From NCBI GenBank assembly GCA_018003315.1, contig JAGNEJ010000023.1:1-57905 (forward strand): a stretch of DNA of 57,905 nt, read 5' to 3'. Below are positions 17,494-27,700 of this stretch, in pieces (positions within the stretch are counted from its first letter, which is position 1; each line of letters begins with the position of its first letter). Source of the stretch: Verrucomicrobiales bacterium (GTDB lineage Bacteria; Verrucomicrobiota; Verrucomicrobiia; Verrucomicrobiales; V1-33). A program made the position numbers and the translations under genes. The notes below the pieces were generated by a model, which was not told the DNA's origin, did no database searches, and saw only the letters and a list, made by a program, of their open reading frames with translations.

Positions 17494-19905
17494 ATGAAAC
17501 AGACCAGCAGCCTCCTAATCGCCCTCGCGCTTTCCGTCCTTCCGGCGGCAGCCCAACTGGAAATCCTCGACGACGTGGTCGAACGGTTGGGGGGGGCGGA
17601 CATCGAAGCGAAAAACGGGATCAAGTTTGACAAGGGCTTGCTGGTATGGGACGGCGGCATCCATCTGAAATCCGACCTGATGGAAGCCTTCGCCGACCGG
17701 GCCGAGTTTTCCGTGGAACGGGAAGAACTGATCATCACCGGCGACGTGTCGATTTATAAGGACGGAATGCTTTACCGCGGGGAGCGCGCGGTTTATTCCA
17801 CAAAAACCAATGCCCTCGACGCCAGCGGGATGCGCAGCACCATGGAACCAAAGGCACCGCTGTGGTTTACCGCCCAGCAGATGCAAAGCGACCTCAAGGA
17901 CGTCAACATCGTCAACGCTGAGGGGGTGGACATCACCACGCATGACTCGGAGAATCCAAATTTCTTCCTGCGCGCCGACAAAATCACCATTTATCCGGAA
18001 GACCGCGTGGTCTTCAAACACCTGAAGGCCTACGTCGGAAAAACACCCGTTTTTTACCTACCCTACCTGTCCCAGCCGCTGGATGAAGAACAGGGCTACA
18101 CGTTCACCCCAGGCTATCGCAGCAATCTGGGGGCCTTCCTGCTCAACCAGTACGGCGACACCATCGGGGACCACTCGATCATCAAATACAAGCTCGACGG
18201 CTATTCGAGCCGCGGCGTCGGCGCGGGACTGGACCTGGAGTCCCGCCGGTTCAAAAACCGCCCCAATTTCGGCAAATTCAAATTCTACTGGGTGCATGAC
18301 ACCAACCCGCAGGAAAACGGGACTGGTTCCGATGATCTGCGCCAGGACATCGACACCGACCGCTATCGCGTCAACCTCCAGCACCGCATTTACATCCCAG
18401 GCCCGGAAGAAAGCTCCCTCTACGTGGACATCGACCTGAATAAAATGAGCGATCAGTTCTTCTACGAGGATTTTTTCCCGTGGGAGTTCCGCGAAGATCC
18501 CCAGCCGGACAACATCATCAACATCATCAAAACGCATGACCGCGGAGAATTGAGCCTGCTGACCCGCATCCACGCCAACGACTTCTACGCCAGCGACGCC
18601 CGGCTGCCGGAATTCGCCATCGACCTGGTCAAGCAGCCGGTTTTCGACACCGGCATTTTCTATGCTGGAAACACCAGCTTCGGCGTGCTGCGCGACTACA
18701 TCGGTGAACCGAACAAAAAAATGCTGGAGGAACGCATCGAGGAATTGGAAAGCCTGGTCAAGGCCCAGGCAGATGGAACTGCCGGAACCCTTGTGGACAA
18801 GAAAGGCAGGCCCATCACCCTGGAATCCGTCTCGCGCGGAGCCGCCCGGGAAGGCGAGAAATTCGACCTGGAGGACGCCAACGACCTGCTCAGCCAGCTC
18901 AAGAGCGAGGTGGATGACTCCAAATTCAACCGCTTCCACACCTATCATGAATTTAGCTATCCTGCCGTGGTCGCTGAGCACTTCGCCCTGACGCCCAAGG
19001 TCGGAGCCGGATTCACCAATTATTCCAGCGTGAGCGGGCCACAGCCTGCCGATGCCTCCCGGGCGCTGTTCTCCGCCGGACTGGACGCTTCCTTCAAATT
19101 CAGCCGGACCTTTGACGACGTGAAAAATCCAGCTCTCGGTCTGGATGGACTTCGCCATGTGGTGCAGCCTTATGTGAACTGGTCATTCGTTAGCGCTGGT
19201 GACAACGGACCGTTGTTCCGCGGCATCGACCGGCTGGCCCGCAGCACCCAGCCCCGCCCGCTGGAGGTCAACAACTGGACAGCCATTGATTCACTGAACG
19301 ACTGGAACGTTGTCCGCCTGGGCGTTTACAACCGGTTCCAGACCAAGCGCAATGGAGGCACCTACAACTGGCTCCAGTTGAACTCGTTCTTCGACACCTT
19401 CATCGATGACCCTGAATTCAACCGCGATTTCTCCAACCTCTACAACGAGGTGGAATTCCAGCCGGTGCCCTGGGCGCGTCTCTCATTCACCTCACAGCTG
19501 CCGGTTTTTGGTGATGAACTTGACTTCACGGAAGTCAACACCCGCGTCACCTTCATGCCCACGAAAAACTGGGAATTCACCGTTGGCCACCGCTTGTTGC
19601 AGGACCACCCGCTGTTTGTGGACAGCGACCTCATCGACTTCCACACCTATTACCGCATCAACGACAACTGGGGTGTGAGCGCCTATGAACGCTACGAGAT
19701 CGAGGACAGCACCCTCGAACTCCAGCAATACAGCATTCACCGCGACCTCTCCTCCTGGGCCATGGCCCTCGGTGCGGTCATCCGCGACCACCGCGGGGAG
19801 ACCGAATACGGCCTCGTCTTCAGCCTCACCCTCAAGGACTTCCCGGGCGTCCGCATCCCGGTGGACTTCGATCCCTCCGGCGGCACCGGCAGCAACCGCC
19901 GCTAG
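17494..19905 (+). CDS. lptD: LPS-assembly protein LptD (OstA)
   Basis: An 803-residue outer-membrane translocon that inserts lipopolysaccharide into the outer leaflet. The signal peptide is MKQTSSLLIALALSVLPAAA; start 17494 is chosen for it. Residues ~35-180 form the OstA/LptA-like beta-jellyroll (GGIHLKSDLMEAFADRAEFS), followed by the barrel (VFYLPYLSQPLDEEQGYTFT onward). Around residues 405-475 a charged, coiled-coil-like insert (MLEERIEELESLVKAQ, then LEDANDLLSQLKSEVDDSK) interrupts the barrel, probably an enlarged loop or plug. The C-terminal strand order is barrel-like, though the extreme end (GGTGSNRR) lacks a terminal aromatic. No cysteine pair characteristic of E. coli LptD is evident. 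Confidence 0.88.
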   Translation: MKQTSSLLIALALSVLPAAAQLEILDDVVERLGGADIEAKNGIKFDKGLLVWDGGIHLKSDLMEAFADRAEFSVEREELIITGDVSIYKDGMLYRGERAVYSTKTNALDASGMRSTMEPKAPLWFTAQQMQSDLKDVNIVNAEGVDITTHDSENPNFFLRADKITIYPEDRVVFKHLKAYVGKTPVFYLPYLSQPLDEEQGYTFTPGYRSNLGAFLLNQYGDTIGDHSIIKYKLDGYSSRGVGAGLDLESRRFKNRPNFGKFKFYWVHDTNPQENGTGSDDLRQDIDTDRYRVNLQHRIYIPGPEESSLYVDIDLNKMSDQFFYEDFFPWEFREDPQPDNIINIIKTHDRGELSLLTRIHANDFYASDARLPEFAIDLVKQPVFDTGIFYAGNTSFGVLRDYIGEPNKKMLEERIEELESLVKAQADGTAGTLVDKKGRPITLESVSRGAAREGEKFDLEDANDLLSQLKSEVDDSKFNRFHTYHEFSYPAVVAEHFALTPKVGAGFTNYSSVSGPQPADASRALFSAGLDASFKFSRTFDDVKNPALGLDGLRHVVQPYVNWSFVSAGDNGPLFRGIDRLARSTQPRPLEVNNWTAIDSLNDWNVVRLGVYNRFQTKRNGGTYNWLQLNSFFDTFIDDPEFNRDFSNLYNEVEFQPVPWARLSFTSQLPVFGDELDFTEVNTRVTFMPTKNWEFTVGHRLLQDHPLFVDSDLIDFHTYYRINDNWGVSAYERYEIEDSTLELQQYSIHRDLSSWAMALGAVIRDHRGETEYGLVFSLTLKDFPGVRIPVDFDPSGGTGSNRR

Positions 19906-20016
19906 AATTTCCCAAGGACCAGGAATGGTGTCGCTTGAGGGGTCGGCCACACCAGGCATTCCGGAAATCCTCATCGCTCAGATTGGCAGAACGGAGAAGC
20001 CCGATCCACCAGACCC

Positions 20017-20316
20017 ATGAAGCATCATGAATGGCATGATCTGGATGAGGAAGCCAGGGAACGCCGCTACTTTCGCGCCGGCAAATTCGGCGGCAAATGG
20101 ACGGTCAGCACCACGCTGAAATCCGATCTTGATTGGACCAGACTGGATCCCATTCCGCTTTCCGTGCTGCAGGCGCTCAGGATCCTATTGGAACGCAAAT
20201 ACCAGCGCCGCCGCGTCCCCTTTGAAGACCTCGTGGCGCTGGATGGCCTGATCGAAGCCGCCGGCGGACCAGCCTCCCCGCATCGAAACCCAAGGGTCGA
20301 GAGCCAGACGCAATAA
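20017..20316 (+). CDS. Small hypothetical protein
   Basis: 99 residues, strongly charged at the N-terminus (MKHHEWHDLDEEARERRYFR), with a hydrophobic/amphipathic core (PLSVLQALRILLERKYQRR). It has no signal peptide or membrane segment. Composition and codon use match the neighbours and it occupies an otherwise empty gap on the lptD strand, which supports a real gene. I do not recognise a family. Confidence 0.55.
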   Translation: MKHHEWHDLDEEARERRYFRAGKFGGKWTVSTTLKSDLDWTRLDPIPLSVLQALRILLERKYQRRRVPFEDLVALDGLIEAAGGPASPHRNPRVESQTQ

Positions 20317-20431
20317 TCGCAACCACCAGCCGACACACACGGCACTCAGGCGCAACCCCACGGACGGCACGTCAAGCGGTGCCCCGCGACAAACCAAACG
20401 CTCCATCCCGCAACGCCTGCGGCGGTGGACC

Positions 20432-22555
20432 TCAGTGGAAGAACAGCTCGATGACCAGGATGGCTACGATGTTCACCACTTTGATCATCGGATTGATCGC
20501 CGGACCGGCGGTATCCTTGTAGGGATCGCCGACGGTATCGCCGGTGATCGATGCCTTGTGGGCATCGCTGCCCTTGCCTTTGTGGTTTCCTTCTTCGATG
20601 TATTTTTTTGCGTTGTCCCAGGCCCCGCCGCTGGATGTCATCGCGATGCCCATGAACAGTCCGGTGACGATGCTGCCCACCAGAACCCCGCCGAGGATCT
20701 TTGCCCCATCCGGCAGGGCCGCCACCGCGACCACGGCCACCACCGGAAGCAGCGCCGGAATGACCATTTCTTTCAAGGCCGCCCTGGTCACAATGTCCAC
20801 GCAGGTGGCATACTCTGGCAGCTCCGTGCCGTTGAGAATGCCGGGTTTTGCCTTGATCTGACGGCGCACTTCCACCACCACGGCTCCCGCAGCGCGTCCC
20901 ACGGCGCTCATGCTGGAAGCGGAGAAAAGATAGGGAAGCAGGCCGCCGATGAACAGTCCGATGATGACCTTGGGATCGCGCAGGGAAAATGCCAGGGTAT
21001 CGGCGACAGCGGCAAGCTGTTCCGGTGTGTAGGCGAGTTTTTCCAGATGGTGCTTGAGGTCCACAAAGTAAGATCCAAACAGCACCACCGCCGCCAGTCC
21101 GGCCGAAGCGATTGCATAGCCCTTGGTCACGGCCTTCATGGTGTTGCCGACGGCGTCCAAGTCGTCGGTGATGGCGCGCACTTCCTTGGGCAGTCCGCTC
21201 ATGACCGCGATGCCGCCCGCATTGTCCGTAATGGGGCCGAAGGCATCAAGCGAAATGATGATTCCGGCCATCGACAGCATGGCCATGACCGCAATGGAAA
21301 TACCGTAAAGCCCGGCGCAGGAATGACTGGCCCAGATCGAGGCGGCGATGCAGAGGACCGGCAGAGCGGTGGCGTACTGGCCGATGGCCAGTCCGGCGAT
21401 GATGTTGGTCGCATGGCCGGTTTCCGAGGACTTGGCGATGTTCCGGACGGGGCTGTACTCGGTGGAGGTGTAGTAATTGGTAATCAGCACGGCAAAGCCG
21501 GTCATGATGAGGCCGATGAGCGAGGCGTAATAAATCCCGTTGGCCGAATAGGTCGCGGTGCCCGAAGTCAGGACCGACTTGGCCTCCAGCCCGTCGGGAA
21601 AGAAGGCCTGCGTGACCGGGTAAAATGCCGCGGCGCAGAGCACCGCACTCAGCACCACCCCGCCCATGAGCGCCGCCGCCGGCTTGGCATTGGTGATGTT
21701 CACATAGAACACTCCGGCGATGGATGCCAGAATGGCAATGCCGCCGATGACAAAGGGAAAGACCACCGGAGCGCCAAATCCCGCGGTGAGAGCGCCAACC
21801 ATGACCGCGCCGATGAGGCTGACCGCATAGGTCTCGAAAACGTCTGCGGCCATTCCGGCACAGTCCCCCACATTGTCCCCCACATTGTCGGCAATGGTGG
21901 CCGGATTTCTGGGGTCGTCTTCCTCCAGGTTCTGTTCCGCCTTGCCCACCAGGTCAGCGCCGACATCGGCCGCTTTCGTATAAATCCCGCCGCCCAATCG
22001 GGCGAACACGCTGATCAGCGAGGCTCCCAGAGCCAGCCCGATCAGGCTTTGCACCGCCCGTTCACCGCCCACGGCCTTTTCCATGACCATCCAAAATGCA
22101 GCCACGCTCAACAGCGCCAGCCCCACCACCAGCAGGCCGGTGACCGCTCCTCCGTTGAAGGCGGCGTTCATGGCCTTTTTCCGGCTTTCCGTGGCACCCT
22201 GTGCGGTGCGCACATTCGCCAGCACGGCGATGCGCATGCCAATGAATCCCGCCGCCAGCGAGCAGACCGCCCCCAGGATGAATCCGCCCGCACTGTGCCA
22301 GTTCTTGCAGAATCCAACCGCCAGCGCAATAATCACCGCAATCAGGCTGATGGAGCGCACCTGCCGCCCCATGTAAGCCCGCGCGCCTTCCTGAATCGCC
22401 CCGGCCACCTGCCGCATTTTGTCCGTGCCGTCGGAGCGGCGCTTGATGTTGACGATCAGCAGCACCGCCACCACCAGCCCCACCGCCGCAAGGGCTAGGG
22501 AAATGGGCATGCCATTGGAAATCAGAAAGCTGGTCTCAGCGAGGAAAAACTGCAT
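20432..22555 (-). CDS. hppA: Membrane-bound proton-pumping pyrophosphatase
   Basis: A 707-residue, ~16-helix membrane enzyme that couples pyrophosphate hydrolysis to ion pumping. The substrate site is intact: [20 protein letters not shown] and the following [18 protein letters not shown], and near the C-terminus [14 protein letters not shown] and [17 protein letters not shown]. In the segment [17 protein letters not shown] the Lys of the NTxKA position is the residue that marks K+-independent enzymes, which pump H+. An antisense open frame of 687 codons (20435-22498) is a composition shadow. The gene stands alone, with convergent and divergent neighbours. Confidence 0.96.
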   Translation of the reverse strand: MQFFLAETSFLISNGMPISLALAAVGLVVAVLLIVNIKRRSDGTDKMRQVAGAIQEGARAYMGRQVRSISLIAVIIALAVGFCKNWHSAGGFILGAVCSLAAGFIGMRIAVLANVRTAQGATESRKKAMNAAFNGGAVTGLLVVGLALLSVAAFWMVMEKAVGGERAVQSLIGLALGASLISVFARLGGGIYTKAADVGADLVGKAEQNLEEDDPRNPATIADNVGDNVGDCAGMAADVFETYAVSLIGAVMVGALTAGFGAPVVFPFVIGGIAILASIAGVFYVNITNAKPAAALMGGVVLSAVLCAAAFYPVTQAFFPDGLEAKSVLTSGTATYSANGIYYASLIGLIMTGFAVLITNYYTSTEYSPVRNIAKSSETGHATNIIAGLAIGQYATALPVLCIAASIWASHSCAGLYGISIAVMAMLSMAGIIISLDAFGPITDNAGGIAVMSGLPKEVRAITDDLDAVGNTMKAVTKGYAIASAGLAAVVLFGSYFVDLKHHLEKLAYTPEQLAAVADTLAFSLRDPKVIIGLFIGGLLPYLFSASSMSAVGRAAGAVVVEVRRQIKAKPGILNGTELPEYATCVDIVTRAALKEMVIPALLPVVAVVAVAALPDGAKILGGVLVGSIVTGLFMGIAMTSSGGAWDNAKKYIEEGNHKGKGSDAHKASITGDTVGDPYKDTAGPAINPMIKVVNIVAILVIELFFH

Positions 22556-22919
22556 GTTGGCTGGGTGATTGGATAGGGTCTGGAAAATGAATCGTTGAGT
22601 CTAGCGCATCCGCTTGTGCTTGCAACCGGCAAAGCAGCAAAGCAAAAGAACGCGCAGCGGCTCGCGAATGCTGGACAGGTCCTGAAGTTCTGTGGCATCC
22701 ACCGAGGGGTGGCGGCTGTTTCCTGGGCGGAAGGAGATTTGCGGGGGGCTGCCCTACAGGAGAGCCAGAGTTGTTCATGTTGATGGGTAGGGGCCACTCC
22801 CCGAGCCCCAGCCGCCCGCCAATGTGAACAACTCTGCGCCGCCCGCAACGGCCGTTGTTCACAACCCTTTCCTCGGCGCTTTGTCGAGGCATCCATCGTG
22901 CCCGTCCGGTCACTCCTGT
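22556..22919. other. Gap between hppA and the IS element
   Basis: No gene seen. It holds an 11-bp perfect inverted repeat, AGAGTTGTTCA at 22767-22777 and TGAACAACTCT at 22825-22835, 47 bases apart, with a further TTGTTCACAA copy near 22855. It may be a remnant of another mobile element or the hppA upstream region. Confidence 0.5.
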
Positions 22920-22940
22920 TAACCCGATATCGCGGATTCG
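22920..22940 (+). repeat. Left inverted repeat of the IS1634-like element
   Basis: A 21-base terminal repeat with core TCGCGGATTCG, matching the right repeat at 24476-24496 in 18 of 21 positions. Confidence 0.7.
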
Positions 22941-23076
22941 ATCTGATTTTTGACGATTTTCGGCCTTTCACGGCACTGGAACCCTTGATTTTACAAGAGG
23001 GTGCCCTCCAAAACGGCTTGTCGTGCAGACCTTGGCGGTTGCGCTCTGGTTTCGATGGCTATCTTTATCAGCCTTC

Positions 23077-24389
23077 ATGTTCCTGCGTCGCAGCAAACGC
23101 GTCAAAGATGGCAAAGAGCACTTCTACTGGAGTGTCGTGAAACCGAGGGACGAGGCCGCCAGCCGAAGGCTGCCCCGAAGGGGTGAGCGCCGTGAGGCGG
23201 CGCGAAGCAAAATCGCCGACTGCACGGTGGCCGCATCGTGCAACGCCACGTCCTCTACCTCGGAGAACTCAATGGCCGGCAGGAGGCTTCATGGCGCAAG
23301 AGTGTGGATCTTTTCTGGCAGGATGAGGATGCTCCGCAGCAGGTGGCCCTCTTTCCCGAGGAACATGCCCCCGTGCAATCCAGCGACGAGGAATTGCCCG
23401 TCGTGCGCGTGCGGCTCTCCGGGATGGCGCTGCGAAGGCCGCGTCAGTGAGGTGCCTGCTGGCTGGGCTGCGAGCTGTGGCAGCAACTCGGACTCGACGG
23501 CTTCTGGCGCGAGCAACTGCCCGCCAGCCGCTAAGGCACGCGCTGGGATCTGGTGCTGCAGACCCTCGTGCTCTATCGCCTGATCGACCCGGGCAGCGAA
23601 TGGCGGCTGCACCGCCACTGGTTCGACCACAGCGCGGTTGCCGACCTGCTCGGGAGCGACTTCCGGCTCGCCGAACAACATCACCTTTACGCCTGCCATG
23701 ATCTGCTGCTCCAACAGAAACGCCCGCTCTTCGATCACCTCACGCAGCGTTGGCGCGACTTGGGCATCCCCACCGAAGAGGTGCTCGAAGAAATGCGCCG
23801 CAGCACCCCGCCGGTGAGTTATCTGGTGGGCACGCCCAAGGGCAGGCTCACCATGTTGGAACAGCCGCCGCTTGCGAAAATACCTCCAAGCGCTCAAGGC
23901 CATCACCCGACGCAAGCGACCCATGCAATGCGACGCCCTGCATCAGGCCCTTGGCACCGCGAAGAAGGAAGCCGGACGCGATGCCCGCTTCGCCCTCCCG
24001 CGAAGCTGTGGCAGTTCTACCTCCAGCTCACCGATGTCGAACAAGCTTTCAGGGAACTCAAGGGAGACCTCGCCATCCGTCCCGTCCATCATCAGCGCGA
24101 CCGCCGTATCGAGGCGCACATCTTCGTGAGCTTCCTGGCTTATGCCTTGCAAGTCACTTTGAAAGCCCGGCTCAAGAAGAGCGCCAGCGGACTGACACCA
24201 AGAGCGGTGTTGGAGAAGTTCGCCGCGATGCAGATGCTGGACGTCAACCTGCCGACCACCGATGGGCGCGAGGTCATCCTTTCGCGCCACACTCACCCTG
24301 AGAAGGAGCTGCAGCTGCTGCTCGACCAGATCAAACTCACATTACCTGACCAGCCCCCACCGAGAATCACCGCCGCGTCTCAAAGGTGA
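23077..24389 (+). pseudogene. IS1634/IS4-type transposase, broken
   Basis: Pieces of one DDE transposase occur in order but in different frames. MFLRRSKRVKDGKEHFYWSV (from 23077) is the usual N-terminus. After an inserted block, GGRIVQRHVLYLGELNGRQ follows near 23230. Then come WDLVLQTLVLYRLIDPGSEW near 23550 after an in-frame TAA, GIPTEEVLEEMRRS near 23764, and the C-terminal catalytic-Glu region LTDVEQAFRELKGDLAIRP near 24030. The central DDE core between HLTQRW and GIPTEE, and a second stretch after LTMLEQ, are missing. It cannot be functional. Confidence 0.88.
23142..23222 (+). repeat. Mini-hairpin insertion inside the transposase
   Basis: About 80 bases that homologous transposases lack, between WSVV and GGRIVQRH. 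It is a row of short perfect hairpins: AGCCGAAGGCT, CCCCGAAGGGG and a GCGCCGTGAGGCGGCGC-type stem. The pattern resembles small mobile palindromic elements and differs from the surrounding coding sequence. Confidence 0.55.
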
Positions 24390-24475
24390 AGGGCTGCACG
24401 AAATCGCCCGAGGTGTAGTGCAGACTTGAGGCCTCTGGACTCGCTCAGGCTCGATAAAACCTCACAAGTCTCTGG

Positions 24476-24496
24476 CGAATCCGCGAAGTCAGGTTA
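24476..24496 (+). repeat. Right inverted repeat of the IS1634-like element
   Basis: Reverse complement begins TAACC and ends TCGCGGATTCG, matching the left repeat at 22920-22940. Confidence 0.7.
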
Positions 24497-24710
24497 TTTT
24501 GGACACCCATGTTTCTACGCCATTTGGCCAGCACCTGTTGTTTTGTTATTGGGTCCATGTCGGTGTGCATCGCGGGTAACACCCCCTTTTGGCGCAACGA
24601 CCGTTCCACGCGAACCGGTCACACCCCGCCGGGTAACAAAACTTTTGGCGCAGATGGCGCAGATCGCAAATAGCCGTGACGCCGGGATGATTTCGACTTA
24701 GTTTCTCGCC
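24497..24710. other. Upstream region of the giant FG-GAP gene
   Basis: No gene seen. Two imperfect direct repeats (CGGGTAACA ... TTTTGGCGCA near 24571 and 24633) lie about 60 bases apart and may be regulatory or relics of an insertion. The promoter of the next gene should lie here but no good consensus is evident. Confidence 0.4.
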
Positions 24711-27700
24711 ATGAATATGATTTCCCACCGTTTCCTGCGTGCTTTCCTTGCGGTCTCCCTGCTGGGTACACTGCCCGCAGTGGCGGTGGATTTCGTCGCC
24801 TCGTGGCCGAATGCGGCGCATGTGCCGCTGACCACCAATGGCTACCGCTTCGACAACGAGCAGGCGGTGTTCTCGCTTCAGTTCGCTCCGCCGCGCGGGA
24901 CGGTGCTCACGGTCATCAATAACACCAGCATCAATCCGTTGGAGGGCGGTGCCCTTACCAATCTCGGCCAGCACGCGCTGCTCCCGCTGACTTACCAGGG
25001 AACCACGTTTCACTTTTGCGCAGACTACGCCGGCGGAGACGGCAATGATCTGGTGCTGGTGCTGGTCGGGTTGCTCGATTTCACCGTGCTGAACCCGCTC
25101 TACGATGCTGGCACCCAGACGTTCGGGCCGTTCCCAGCGTGGGAGGACATGCGCTCGGCGTGGGGCGATTTCGATGCTGACGGCGATCTCGACGTGGTGC
25201 TCAGCGGCGCTCTCCCGAACGGTCCCGCCACGACGCTCTTCATCAACGATCCGAGCAGCGCGGCGATGCCGATTGCCTTTGGCGAAGCGGTGACGCTCCC
25301 GCCGCTGCCGCAGTTGCAGGACGGTGGGCTGGCGTGGGGCGACATGGACAATGACGGCGATCTCGACCTCGCCATGAGCGGCAGCGTGCGCGCCGTGCCC
25401 ACCGGCCCGGGCGACCTGCGCCTGCACATCTGGCGCAACAACGGCCAGGACGCGCAGGGAAGGAGGCTGTTTGTGGAGACGGCCATCAGCCCGTTCTTCA
25501 CCCGCTGTCATCTCGGGGGCTTGTCGTGGGGCGATGTGGAACACGACGGCGATCTCGATCTCCTCGTCTCCGGCATGGCATGGAATCCCGCGACCAGCCG
25601 CGCGGACCTGCCGTTTGCCCGCATCTACCGCAACTATGACGGCAATCTGGACCCGCAGGGCAGCGTCCTCCTGTTGCCGGACGGCACCTCACGCGTGATG
25701 GCCGCGGCGGAGCCGCTGCCGGCGCAGGGAATGCGGATCGGCGGTGTCACATGGACCGATGTGGACCGGGATTCGTGGATGGACTTCATCCTGGCGGAAG
25801 CCTTGCATGAACGGAGCAACAGCAACGGGTCGCTGGACGTCTCCTGCAGTCAGGAGGTTTGGCTGAGATGGCGCCAGCGCGACTGGGGCCGGGGTGAAAC
25901 CGGCGGCGATCCCGCGCTGAGTGATTTGCGCAGCCGAATTGAAAACGGCCTGGTCTCCCGGCTGGGCCGGCGGATGCACGGCCTCCCGCTGTATGAGTAT
26001 GGCAGCACGGGGATCAACACATGGGATCCCGGTGCGGGAAGGCTGAGCTTCGCGGAACTGTTCGGCACGTCATCGAAAGCAGCCGGCACGGGCGATTGGG
26101 ATGGCGACGGGCGGGTGGACCTGATGTTTCCAAGTTACGTGGACACCGTGGCGATAGACAATTTGACCAAGGTATTGCGCCAGGATGGAGGGGCCGGTGT
26201 TTTTCTTCCGGGGTATTTTCTGCCGGGGTTTTTTCCGCTGAACGATCCGCCGGGAGTGCATCCTGACTTCCAGTCCGCTGCCTGCACGTCCGCTGATCTG
26301 CTCAACGAAGGCCGTCAGCAATGGCTGGTCAATCACTTCGCGCCCTCAGGTGATGCTCTTGCCGGCTTTCCGAAATTTTCCGTGCTGGGCCACGATCCGG
26401 TCTTTGGGCTCAGTCCGGTCACCTTTCCCGGCGGCATCACCGCGCGGTTCCGCGGCGCCCTGGATGCGGTGGATATTGATCGCGATGGCCGGCTGGAGCT
26501 TTTTGTCAGCGGAAAGGATGCACTCTTCCAGGAAGGCACGGAACTCTACGGTCACACCGGCTCGGTGAATACGGCCCCCGCCGCTCCCGCCGGTCTGACG
26601 GAGGAAGTGACGCCGCGCTATCTGCGGCTGTCATGGAATGCGGCCACAGATGGCGAGACTAGGCCGGAGGCGCTGCGCTACGCGGTGCGGCTGCTGCGTC
26701 AGGGCGAGGAGCCGCGGCTGCGCGTGGCACCGGGCGCGAATGCGTCCGGCGCGCGGCTGCTGCCGGGGCTGGAGGGCACGCTGAGCACGACGTTTTACGT
26801 GTTCAGCCCTCACTACTTCAACGACCCCGCCGGGCTGCCCGATGGCCTCTATTTCTGGACGGTGCAGGCGGTGGACTCGGGGGGAAAAGGCTCGGCCTTC
26901 GCGCAGGAGCGGTCGTTCCGCATCGGCCCGCCGCCGGGTACACCGGTCGTGCCCACCGGCGAGCACCGTGCGGACCTGCCGTGGCGCGATGCCGTCCTGG
27001 ACCCGGGCGACTGCGACAATGACGGCGATCTGGATGTGGTGCTCGCCGGGCGTTCGCTCAGCGGTGCAGGCGGCACGATCATCCGGCGCAATGACGGGCT
27101 GCATGCCACCGAGCCTGACACGTTTGCCTTTTCCGCATTAGGGCCAGACCTGCCCGCGGTGATCGGCGGTGCGGTGCGCTGGGGCGACGTTGACGGCGAC
27201 GGCGATCTCGACCTCGCGCTGTGCGGCACCAGTCAGGGCCAGCCGCTGGCGCGGGTGTATCGCAATCGCGGCGGCGGCGTAATGGAGTTGAGTCAGGTGC
27301 TGCACGGCGTGGAGCGGGGCGCGCTGGACTGGGGCGATTGCGACAATGACGGCGACCTCGATCTCATCGTCACCGGCTACCGCGACAGAAAGCCGCTGAC
27401 CGTGCTCTACCGCAACGGCGCCGCGGACGGCACGCACCGCGGCGAGTTGATCGAACAAATCACGACCCTGCCGCCCGTCGGCAATGGCGCCGTGGCCTGG
27501 GGCGACCACGACAGCGACGGCGATCTGGACCTGCTGCTCTGCGGCGACACGCAGCCCTACGATCAGCCGCCGCTGCCGGACTGTACACCTCCGTCATCGC
27601 TGACACAGTCGCCGGGCACGTCGTGGATGTGCGGCGTGTTCCAGACCGGCGTGTCGCCTCGTCCGCTTACCGCCATTTTCCGCAACGACGGTCTGATCCT

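Larger units (their letters stand above)
22920..24496 (+). mobile_element. Degenerate IS1634-like insertion sequence
   Basis: Terminal inverted repeats are visible: bases 22920-22940 begin TAACC and end TCGCGGATTCG; the reverse complement of 24476-24496 has the same ends, with 18 of 21 positions matching. They enclose about 1.58 kb containing a broken transposase gene. No target duplication can be seen, so the element is old or its flanks have changed. Confidence 0.75.

Noticed and set aside
20435-22498. Open frame of 687 codons on the plus strand
   Set aside because: It is the exact antisense of hppA and its composition (Gly, His, Asp-rich, no motifs) is that of a shadow.
23077-24389. The stops in the IS1634-like transposase as further selenocysteine candidates
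   Set aside because: The gene has TAA as well as TGA, frameshifts and missing domains, so it is a pseudogene.
24571-24660. Regulatory direct repeats before the giant FG-GAP gene
   Set aside because: Only about 19 similar bases in two imperfect copies; too weak to claim as a site.
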